DNA of 29,190 nt from Apostichopus parvimensis. Taxonomy: Eukaryota; Echinodermata; Holothuroidea; Aspidochirotida; Stichopodidae. The stretch covers positions 1 through 29,190 of the forward strand of contig KN889675.1 of the NCBI GenBank assembly GCA_000934455.1, read 5' to 3'. The notes beneath the pieces were generated by a model. The model had not been told where the DNA came from, made no database searches, and saw nothing but the letters and a program-made list of their open reading frames with translations. The position numbers and the translations under genes are program-made. Shown here piece after piece: positions 11,178-22,600 of the stretch; the first letter of the stretch is position 1; each line of letters starts with the position of its first letter.

Positions 11178-11225
11178 CTTGTCAAAGCATAGACATCTGT
11201 GTTGTTAGAAACCCAAAAATATAAG
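11178..11225 (-). other. Candidate TRAPPC14 5' UTR exon (3' edge only)
   Basis: A strong donor, GACAAG then GTAAGC, sits at 11178/11177 on the minus strand, and its 5' boundary is undefined (11225 is arbitrary). Joined to the acceptor at 10590, an in-frame TAA lies 30-odd bases upstream of the junction and no ATG intervenes in that frame, so the ATG at 10572 would be the first start. This would support an N-terminally short protein. It rests on splice-site pattern only. Confidence 0.3.
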
Positions 11226-11822
11226 TGTACAGGCCCAGTTTTGCGAAATACCAATCCATACATTGTCAAGTACGTGTACTGTATGGAATAACCTAACTTA
11301 GTATAGTATAATAACACTTACTGTAGGCCTAGGTCCTACGTTAATCTTTGAAACGTAGGCTAGGCCTAATTACAATATCACTGCAAAAATCTGACACTGT
11401 GTAGGTACTTATCTCTACGAAAGGTTGGTTATTTTAAAGGTAGACATGTTATAGAAAGTTCTGATTGTCAGACTGAGTGGATATCTTTGTTTGGCTAAGG
11501 TTTAAGCATTCCAACCAAGTGCCTTTTTGACAAATAGAAAATGAATATTCCCAAGAAGTTGACTGCCATTCTAGGCTATGCCATTTAAAAGTTCAGTATA
11601 CATGGTACAAATCACTCTCTTATGCCTAGCCCAGTACACATTTATGCTAGACAAGTTTATGCATATGATACTAGGGCAGCATTATACAATTGAGCTGAAC
11701 TAGTATAAGTCCCTTAGTTAAGGAATGTTAGACAAAGAGCACATAGAACTTGAGCCTTTTTCTCCATATACAATTCCATCCAATGCAAAACAGGTCATTT
11801 TAATTATGGTCTTGTTTTTTAG

Positions 11823-11888
11823 TTGTTGATAGAGCCTAATGAAGATGTACAGCTGACATAAGATAAAGAGAGAAACTTGCAAAAGAAG
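11823..11888 (+). other. EMSY: Candidate EMSY 5' UTR segment
   Basis: A good acceptor (CTTGTTTTTTAG, ending 11822) precedes the start codon, so the first EMSY exon is probably noncoding and lies upstream. An in-frame TAA at 11859-11861 shows that ATG 11889 is the first Met in this frame. The start context AAG ATG has A at -3. Confidence 0.5.
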
Positions 11889-13657
11889 ATGTTACCTATC
11901 AATGAAAGCATGTCCCATGTAGAATGCCAAAAGGTGTTGAGACGATTGGAACTGGAAGCATACTGCGGGCTTGTAAGTGCATTCCGGGCACAAGGAGAGT
12001 TGACCTCGGAGAAGAGGGAACTACTTAAATCAGTTCAACAAATTTTGAGGTAAAGATAACAGTATGTCTTAAAAATGTTGAATTGGAAGTTGTAAGTTGT
12101 AACCCATGAGCCCTTGCGGGTTTCTCCCACATTTGTGGTTGCTTAATCATCGTAAAAATAACTGCTGATTATTATTATTATATGTTATTATAGTAAAGAT
12201 TTCAAATTTTATATCATGTGTTAGGTGTTTTGTCCCATGTTATAGTTTTGACAAAGAGTTACATGCTAAGTGCTATTCTTATCAGAATTGGTTTGAGATT
12301 AGAAATATCTTGTGTGGTATTGAAAAGGAATTTCATGGTAAATTTCAGTGGACTGGTTGAAATATGGTTTTGGAAAAAAAGTTTGGTGTCATTTATAAGC
12401 TTTGCAATGAACATTTCTTTTCTAGTATTTGATTAAAGAGGTTATAAAGCTATGATTTTGTTCGGCAAACCAAAAGAACCAAGAATAGATTTGATAAGAC
12501 TTCAACTATCGAAGTTTAGTAATTGTACAGTATGTTGTACTGTATTATTTAACCATACTTCTATATTTACATATTTCATTTAGCATTTCAACTGAGAGGC
12601 ACAAAGCAGAAGTTCGGAGGGCATTTAATGATGAAACGTTAACAAACATTTGTGAGACGTAAGTATCTTTGATTCGGTTATTGTCAAAACAAATTAGAAA
12701 GAATAAAGACAAAACACATGAAAGCTATATATACTTTTACGGTCATACGTATGGAGCTGCCATTTATTCCATATTTTCTATCCATGAAATTAACAGTGAA
12801 TCAAATATCTCCATGAAGTAACACTTTACAATACAGACTACATTTTGTAAACTATAAAACGGGGAAATTTTAGATTCATGTGACCTAACTCACTTTAACT
12901 TCAAAAAAGTGAATTACTGTATGGAATGCCTACTGTAATAATGAGGCCAAACTTGTTTGCTGCAAGGAAAAGCACAGTCAGCATAGATATCTTATGTTAC
13001 AAAGTGACATCATTTTCATGTGTAATTTGTACATTATGTCAGCACGTCGATGTCATTGTTGAACACAGAGTTAGCTTTTTCAAGCACACATGCTCTCGAA
13101 CAAAACAGTGTTTGATCATTGGAATATATAGAACATCTTAATTTATATTTTTGTATGGATAGTTGTCCATGTATTTGTGGTTTACCATTCTTTTTTAACT
13201 TTGGAATGATTCAAAATTGGCACAAATGATGGTATGCCTCATTTTTCTTTTAGAAGGGAATCGTTCTGATACAAAATTGCAGGATTTCAAGCATCTGAGA
13301 TTGTGATCTTACACTGTAACTGTTTTTATTGTTAATGGTTGGAAATAGATTAATCATCTCTACCATGATATTTCCATAGTGAACTGTTGTAAATGTCATT
13401 TGTCAAAGTTACTCAGATTGTCAGTTTGAATATGTTAATGTAGGTATTGGTTCTCTTCCTTTGACAATTCTTCCGATTCATCAGGCTCAATGACAGTAAT
13501 GCGTCCTTGGAATGGGCCATCGAAGGGAGACGACTGGTCCCTCTGATTCCACGATTGGTTCCGCAGACGGTCTACCTGGAGATTGCAAACAGGGCGGCGA
13601 GTGAGGCCCAGGCACTGAACAGATCAGCCCAGCTAGCTGAGCAATCAAAGAAGGAAG
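11889..13657 (+). CDS. EMSY: EMSY exons 1-3: ENT domain
   Basis: Three exons encode the ENT domain. Residues 13-30 contain VLRRLELEAYCGLVSAF, then RAQGEL, SISTERHKAEVRRAFND (about 53-69), and EWAIEGRRLVPLIPRLVPQT (88-107). Human EMSY has ILRKLELEAYAGVISALRAQGDL, SISTERHRAEVRRAVND and EWSIEGRRLVPLMPRLVPQT, so the match is near-identical in places. ENT forms a helical homodimer, and in human the fold with its following peptide engages HP1 chromoshadow and, together with nearby sequence, BRCA2. Exon phases are 2, 2 and 1. Confidence 0.96.
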
Positions 13658-16600
13658 GTAATGGATCAATAATGTAGATTGTAAGAGTAACAGTAAAGAA
13701 AATAACCCTAGGGAGATGAGGGGTTTAGAGAATTGCAACCAGGCATTTAGCCCACTTGTGTGGTATGGGGGGTGAAGACAAAGTTAATCCATATTTTCAG
13801 ATTCAGAGAATTGTAATTATTTTTATCAAAAAGCTTTTTAGAGGCAGGATCTGACATTTTTTTTTGTTTTGACTTTTCAAAGTTTGTGTGTTTAACTTAG
13901 AAATGTCAGATTTTTCATTAGATTTGGTAATCTGCATCTCTGAACCTTTTATTTCCAAAGATGAGACCCATTCTATTCCCAACTCATCATCTTCTCCAAC
14001 CGGATCTGAAGAAAAAAAAGACAAAGCAGATGAGGAACACATCATTTTGCCACGAGGTACCAAACTGCCTGATAAAAGTGAGTAATTAGTAATATTAACA
14101 CATCAGAATCAGGGTTTTACTTACCAGAATATGCCAGCTATTAATATTCAAACAATTTTGTTTTAAATGCCATCTAAAAAGATTAAAATGTTACAGTTTG
14201 AAAGGTTTAAGATGTTATCTAATTTTCAAGGCTTACTAGGTTTTGTGAATGTCGTTGCTGTTTTTCTTATTTTATTTTTTTATGATGCATTGTCCATTTA
14301 AATGGCCCTTTCGGCCTTCCATAAGTAGTTGTCCCAAGTGATTTCACCATCTTGTTTGGTTATTGCAAATTTTTCCTTCTGGAATATTCTCTATACACCG
14401 ATGGAATTGAATGAAACCTGTCATCAGGGTACTTAATGACTTGCAATTTTTGTTGTTGGAACTATTCCTTTTAGCAGTTTGTTTAAAGAGACTTTAGTCT
14501 ACGTTAGTCTGGTATTTCTGGAGGGTTAGGAACCCAACAGAAGCTCTTTTGAAACTCTATCCACGTGATGATCTGATTTGAACAACTGCTGACATTTTTC
14601 GATGAGTGAGATGTTGATTTAAATACTAAAAGGGCCTGACAGTTATTGGACTCACCATACATGAAATTTATGTCCCGCAGAGTTTAGCTAAGTTGGTTTT
14701 GTTGAGCAGGTATTTACTAGTTGAGAACTATTGGCCAACCTTAACAAAAGTAATCCCTAAAAGTTCAGCCCTGATAGTCGTATCAGAAACTAACAATCTA
14801 TACTTACCTCATGTTGAGGTGGAAGCATTAAAGTGTTTTGTAACCTTTTGCTCTTCAAACATTCTCATCAGCACGTTCTTGATGCATTTGTTTTATTATT
14901 TTGTGGACATTTCAGGTACTTCCATAGCTTGTATAAAACAAACTAAAACATTGCATAGTTTATGTATTCTTTCACTGCTTTCTATCTCTACATTTTACTG
15001 TCCTGATTACATTGTTATTCTTCAGGTATTATGGATAGTCCTAACCTTGAGGAACTGTTCAAAACCAAGGAAACTCCCGCAACAAATAAGTCGGCCTACC
15101 AAGGTCTGACGTTTGTTTCCCGCGCCATGGGGAAATCTCGCAAGAACATCACCACTTCCGGACCGACCCCTGTAGGAGCCCATCCGCAGCACGGTCCTGT
15201 GGCAGAGTCTCCGTACGGTGGTTCTGTCTTTAAAGCACCAAAGGTCTCACAGCCGGAGATTCTACCCTTGAGTGGTCAAAAGGTAAAAGATTGCAGTTAC
15301 TGCTGAATGAATTTTTGTGTCAATTCTGCTCTGTAAAAGATACACTTAACACTTAGCATTTAGCAAATGGATGAAAAAGGCTTGTGATTTCCAAAAAAAT
15401 ATTGTTTGGTGAAGTGATTGTATCGACCTGTGCTGAACTCTGAACCCTGTTGTATATTGCTTTACTCCTCCACAGGGTCTTTTCCAGCCATCGGTGACTG
15501 CTCAGACAGGCTTTACCCATCCATATTCTGCTGCCCCTCCAGGTGGCAAGTATGGCCCTCCTCCCGTTGCGATGCACATGCCATCCAAACCGCATTTCTT
15601 ACACACTGCGTTGACCGGGTCTAGCGAATTCGCCAAGTTTCTCCCCTACGGGCAGACCTCGAAAGAAAAGGACGTTCATCCAGTGTTATCACATCCACTT
15701 CCTGGGAAGGAAGCACCAAAGAAACACACACCAGGTAAATAAAACACAAAAAATATATTCGAAAGCAGTTATTTTTGGTTTTAATTCCAAAAATGATGTC
15801 AACTCGGAATATTTCTCATCAGATTTGCTGAATTATGTCTCTTCTATCCGGTGAATTGTTCTCAACAGATGCTGTCAAATTTATTTTTTCACTTTCAAAA
15901 TTGTACCAGTCGGCTGTCGAGTGGCCATGACAGCTTCAGCCCAGAATTTTGTACTCTATTNNNNNNNNNNNNNNNNNNNNNNNNNNNNNNNNNNNNNNNN
16001 NNNNNNNNNNCAACTCGGAATATTTCTCATCAGATTTGCTGAATTATGTCTCTTCTATCCGGTGAATTGTTCTCAACAGATGCTGTCAAATTTATTTTTT
16101 CACTTTCAAAATTGTACCAGTCGGCTGTCGAGTGGCCATGACAGCTTCAGCCCAGAATTTTGTACTCTATTTAGGCTATGAATGGGTACATAAATTATTC
16201 ATGCTTTGTAGATTATCATTTGGTGCAATCTTTGTAGGATTTTAATTCAAATAAAAAAAAATATATAAAAAAAAGTATGAGACAATATGGCAGAAAGATG
16301 CATAATACCAAATCACAGAAGGTTAGCATTGCCACAGGAAGAAGTTTTAACATAAATTTTGTCCATGACACATTTCATCTTCATCTTTGCAGCAATCGTT
16401 AAGAAATCATCATCCAAGCATCGTAAGAGGCACTCGTCTAAACATGGCACTCAGTCGACATCCGGTGGATCCAGTCACACGTCTGGTAAATCTAAGACGA
16501 CAGCAGCGCCCTCTATCGGCCAACCTGCGAAGATGTCATCATCTTCGAAGAAGGAAAAACTTATCGGTTTCGAACATCCTCAAGGTGAGAGCTTTTCATG

Positions 16601-19600
16601 GCAAATAATTTTTACCATGAAAATCTAGACCAAGGGTGGACGATAAGCTGTATGTGTTCTGAAAAATTTACCTTGCAGTGTTGTTTATTTTGACCGGGAA
16701 TATTGGCCTTGAGGACAGTCATATGATGGCACTAAATATCCACATGTGTATGTGGGTGAAGCAATGACAGATGATAAATTGGTGTTGGACAAGACTTATG
16801 CCACTTTAAGCTGATTGGTATTGCATTTTATGGCAAGGAAAAACTCTTCATAATCAATCCAAATATCAACCTTGGATAGTAATAATCCCCTCACTAAAAG
16901 AACGAGACAACTTCAGCTCAGTAAATCTAATCTTTGGCCATGTTGATTTTGTTTTGTCAGCTTCAAAAACAACAAGCCCTGTTGTTTCAGCTGGTGGTAG
17001 TGGTAAGGGACTGTCCAAGTCCTCCAGTAGCACCTCGCCTGGAGCGGGTTCTATATTTAAGGTGACGACCGTTGGATCTTCAACCCATACCAATCGAATG
17101 ACAACAGCTCCCTCAGGTACGTCATCCCTTCCCTCAATTTGCATTGTACCATTACCTAGGTTTGTTTCCATAGCAACAACCACCAGGCAGACTACAGTCT
17201 GTGAATTATGAGGGATGAAAACTGCTGATAACTAACGATTGTCGATGCTAGATGGTGAAAACTTGTTAGTTCCTAGATTTCTGTGACGTTTCTGTCAAAC
17301 TTTTACCTTGTGTAAAAGTAAGTGGATCTGAAGTTACAATCCTAGCAGGATCTTCTTTAGCCTCTGAAGAAGATCCTGCTAGGATTGAAATGCCAGGCCC
17401 ACTTACTTTTACAAATTCTCTTACACAGGCTCTTTAGTAGATAAGCAGTTTGCTAACAGTTTTTGTTTTATTTTGATTTACAAATATATCTTGTGAAATT
17501 GATTGTACTTTTGAAATAGTTCCTATAGGGAATTCTAAAATTCCTTTTTTTTTGGGGGGGGCGCTATTTTCTATGCAATTTTTTCTTATTCAGGCATTGA
17601 TTTCATCTGTCTTGATATAAACTGTTCTTTCCTTTGTTTTATTCCAGGCGGTACAGCTCTCTCCCCCTCTAAGTATTACTCAACACCTTCCTCTCATGGC
17701 CCCACAGATTACTCTAATATCTTCAGCAGTACCTACAAGCCCTCAACATCCACCCCTAATATCGTCAAGTTAAACCCAAAGGCTCTTCAAAAAGCAGGTA
17801 AGATTAATTCTACCGTTTACAAGAAATTCATATTCAATCTCTGAAAAAACCGAGTGACGTTTACATGTGCAATGTAAATAAACATTCACGTTGACTGCCC
17901 CCATGTATTGTTGTTTAATGTGAACACCAATTTGAAGGAATTACAAGAGAAATTGAAACAAGCTTGGCTTCAAACATTATGCTAAACACATACACAATGA
18001 TGAAGATTTTAAACTTTTGAACTAGACTTTACAAAACTTTTACCCATACTGCTTTGTGTTTTTCCATCTTTCCAATTTGTAGTGGTTCAAAAGGCTAGCG
18101 GTCCTCAGTACATTTCTGGGAAACCAAATGTTATTGTGGTCCAGAAATCACAGCTGACTTCAAAGACTGGTCAACTGCCTCGAACCATCTCAGGGATTGT
18201 GGTGAGTTACTCTGTGTCAATTCTTTGCTGCTTTGATCTATATGCTGCTAACGTTTGAAAAGTATCTAAAAATGAGAATTCATAATAAAAATCAAATTTA
18301 ATCGTCATTTCTAATGACCTGTTCAATAGTTGTATATTCCTCTTTTGTTTTAAATAAATTTTAAATGTACATGTTTTGTATGATCCATTTATTCTTTTTT
18401 AAAAACCTTTTTTCAAATTTTTCCACACGTCGATAAACAGAGACCTGTTAGCCCAGTCGGAACCAGACCTAAAATTGTCATGACGACAACTCAGAGCGGT
18501 TTGACTTCATCTCATTCCGCTCTCGGAAATGCTAGGTACCCCACCCCCAAGCCGACCACCAAGACCCAGTCACCGGTCATCATGTCCCCAGGGGGGAGAG
18601 CGAGGCAGATCATCCCGACCACAGTCCCGTCTTCTGAAGTCAATCCTCTGAAGAACTGGGCCTCCGGTTACCAACCGGGTGGAGCCAATGGAAAGAAAGG
18701 TTCCACTACAAACTCCGGTCAAGTGACTGGACATGCTGCTCTACTAAAGAACTCCCCAAGTAATGTAAGCTACCTTCCACCTGGAGTTAGTAAGGTACAG
18801 AAGACATCTTCTGTTGGTAAACCGAGTTACTTGATGGGAGGCACGAGCGGACCAAGGGGTAATGCCAGTCAACAGCCTGGAGGCTTTAGTGGGCAGAAGG
18901 GGCTAGGTAATTCCAGTCCACAACTTGGAAGCGTTAGTGGACAGAAGGGGCTAGGTAATTCCAGTCCCCAACTTGGAAGCGTTAGTGGGCAGAAGGGGCT
19001 AGGTAATTCCAGTCCCCAACTTGGAAGAGTTAGTGGGCAGAAGGGGCTAGGTAATTCTAGTACCCAACTTGGAGGCTTCAGTGGGCAGAAGGGTACAACA
19101 ATAGGTAATCCCAGCCCTTCCTCATCTGAACTGAATGTACCGAAAGGATACTTTGGTCAGTCTAGCCACCTGTTGCCGGGGGGTAACTCTAGTCCTTCAG
19201 CTTCTTCCAGCCTAAAATCAGGAGATAACCCTGGACAGAAAAGAGGTCCTGTCCAATCCAGTCATGTTGTTGGTGGACCTGACAGAGAGAGAGCCTTTAA
19301 ACCCGATGCTACGCAATCAGTTGAAGGTGCGGCTCCACTGAAAGGTGGTTCTCAGACTACATCCAGCATGGTATGTGGTTAAGTCACTCTTTCAATGACA
19401 CAAGTTATTTTATTCTTTTTATACTTTTTTTGGTTTATATCTATTTAGCCCTGTATTAACTTGTTGCTCAACAGTTACCGGTCTCCTATTCATCAAGTGC
19501 ATTTTCACATTTTGTGCCCTCGTGACAGTTTTATGAGAAATTGATTACTATATTTTTTTGTCCTAGTAGCCCTCTTCCCCTTTTGTCCCTTTCAAAACTA

Positions 19601-22600
19601 TTAATTATGCGAAAAAAATTGATATAGACTGTCTCTGCCTTTCTTTGTTGTCAGGTTATTGTAAAGCAAAAGTCATCCACTGCAAAGTCATTATCGGTGG
19701 TAACAGAAGAGGTCAAAGGTCAAGGTGGTTCTAGTAACCCTAAAGAAGATGACAGTACAACTGGAGTCGGTGTCTCTTCAGGTATTGTTATCTCAGTTAT
19801 ATAACATTTCTCTTCAAGTAATCCTAGTATGTAATGCATTATCTGTGGTACATGTCTTATCAAGTGGGCATAATCTTTATGTTTCTCATCTGGTAAGGTC
19901 ATCTCAGTGTGACATTTCTCTTCAAGTAAGGGTAGTCACAGTATTACGGTGTCTGCACCACAAGCATTAGTTTCCCAGCTCAAATCCTCACCAGGAACCA
20001 GATTCTCCTGCCGTAATCAAATTGCTGATTTGCAGTGTTTTTCAGTAGGGTCTTCCATAGAGTTAGTATTATTGCGGTTTGCGAATTGGGAACTAGGTCT
20101 TGGTTCCATTCTTTCAATGGTTTCGAAACAACTTCGTTCACCATAGTGCAGTATTTTTGAGAGAGTGTTCAGATGCTGAGGTACAGTTTCGTCCGTCGGA
20201 TGGAGACCTTCACTGGTAGTCCTGGGAGCAGAGATGGGTGCAATAATTACACGCCTGCCTCGGAACTCTCGGAACACTCATTGACAAGAGAAGGCTTGGT
20301 ATGGGCCGATGCTTATCACATGGATAGGATTTTAATTGAGCTTGTGTTGGATTCCTATCCTTTGAGAAATACTAAAACTTGATCAAGAAGACAGAAGTCC
20401 TTTATCTTCATCTGGAATTCATAACCGCTTTAAGATTAGTATCCAGCCTGTAATATTCTAGATTTGATAGTTGTTACCAAAAGTGAATACTTATTTTTAG
20501 TGTCCTGTTAAATAGTATTTTCACCACTTAATTGGAGCACATCATATTTTGTAGTTTCAAACTCTGTTTCAAAAGAAAATAATTTCAGTACATAAAAAAG
20601 ATTGATAAATAAGCCCTTTTACTTTTATTAGCCTCTTACCAAATTACTGTAAACAATGTTAACTACATTCACCCCCCCCCTTTTTCCTTTACATTTAAAG
20701 ATTATGGGAAATCGTCACGAAGCCAAGGTAAAACTGTAACGAGCAGTCAGTCTTCTGAAAAACAGAAGGAGGATACATCAATGGCTGAACTATCCACTGC
20801 ATCAGCAGCTAGGGCATTGCTGGATATGGGAAGTCAACATTCCATCAAAGCCGGTAAATATTCCTCAAACGTTGCTGTTTATTTGCCGCAAGTTTCGTTT
20901 TGGTGAAGAAATAGAAAGCAAAGTTCAATTTCATATAAGTGATTGAGATCGAGGAAATAGTGTTTTGGGTACAACGAACAAAACTGTTTCATTGTCACCT
21001 TGAAAATGCTGTTGGGTTTATACTGCCAATTAAATACTAAAACAAAGCAGAAAGAATTTACTGTTAACTGCTGCAGTTATGTAATAATGCTATGCTAAAA
21101 TAAAAAAATTAATGGAAAACGAAATGATGTTGAAAATCATTGAATCCAGTAATCATTTTAACAGAAATAAATTAAGTTTGCTCCCACTTTCTCCTCTTTT
21201 TATAAGAACCAACCAAACCGTCGAAGACGACTGATTTACCAACTACCTCTGTTGCTATGGTAACTCCAGTCTCGAAATCTGAAAATAAACTTGAATCTGG
21301 TAAGTTATTTCTGTTAAAGGTGTGTGTAGTTGTTCTCTTTGCACCTGTTTACAAACTTTTCATACTTTGGGAAGGAGGGGGTGGGGGGGTTGGATGGGTG
21401 GTTGGGGGGCGGGCAACAATGTAGGGTATGGAATTTGGCATGTTCCTACAAAAAGACACCCACATTGTTTATAATTTTTCAATTGGAGATCGTTATAAAC
21501 TTACACCTAATGAGAAGTGTACGATCAGGAGCCTTTTTTTTTCTTCTTTTGTTTGGTTTTTAGTGCCTAAGAAAACTTAAATTTGTTCTTATTATTTTGC
21601 AACAGGGTTACCGCAACCAGGTGCCAAAGTCGGGATCAAACCGCAGAGTTCTAAGAAATTGGAAAAGGGAGAACCCCCACTGGTGACCATAGAGGACCAA
21701 GGTGTGGTCTCAGAACGGATCGCACTCACTCCTTCAGACGTGTCGGAGTTTGTCGACCAATTTGAAGAGTTTCTAGAGAGAGAAGGTTTAGTTATGCCAG
21801 AAAAGACTGGTTTAGCCTCGAAGGAATCTCTGGTGGACGGTCCAGTCGTGGAGAAAACGGAGATAAGGCCAAAGATTGGTGGAATCCAAAGAAAGGAAAC
21901 AAAGGAAGATGCTGATAAGAAAGAAAAGAGGATCTCCACGGTAAAGCAGACTCAAGCCATTGAGGATAAAAGAGACCAAATTAAAAATGTTAAAGTTGTC
22001 ACGACTGTAGGCTCGGAATCGATCCCATCGGCTGGGAAGCTCATGTCTAAGAGACCCGTTGAATCGATCCCATCGGCTGGGACGATCATGTCAAATACAC
22101 CAGTTGAATCGATCCCATCGGCTGGGAAGCTCATGTCAAAGGGAAGTGAAAGACAAGACATGGGAAAAGACAATGCACGTCCAGTGAGTCTCGCGTTGGA
22201 GATTAAACATAACCTACCTTCTGTGATGCTAGAGCCGAACGTTACATCGGATGCTTCTAAAGTTATCAAACAATCGACTGTAAGTCAAGTTGATACTGAC
22301 TGCGTGAAAGTAGTCACAGATCAGCCGGAAAATAAAAGACCAGTTCACAAGTCTGTCGATTCCAGATCTGTTCTTGTTGATTCTAAAGAAGGATCGGGGA
22401 CTGCTAAATCTGGTCCGTTACAGAAAAGGGACTTGTTACAGAAAACTGATCCGTTACAGAAAAGGGACTTGTTACAGAAAAGGGACTTGTTACAGAAAAC
22501 TGATCCATTACAGAATAGGGACTTGTTACAGAAAGCTGATCCATTACAGAAAACCAATTTGTTACAGAAAACCAATTTGTTACAGAAAACTACCCCGTTT

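Larger units (their letters stand above)
10591..11888. promoter_or_regulatory. Divergent intergenic region between TRAPPC14 and EMSY
   Basis: About 1.3 kb separates the two head-to-head genes, so one bidirectional promoter region is likely. Seen in it: four perfect TAGGCCTA palindromes (10860-10867, 10911-10918, 11324-11331, 11361-11368), a CCTACGTT/AACGTAGG inverted pair near 11335-11358, an E2F-like element on the minus strand TTGGCGCGA (10985-10993), and two adjacent perfect inverted repeats at 10635-10672. No coding exon was found on either strand. No TATA box can be assigned with confidence. Confidence 0.6.
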
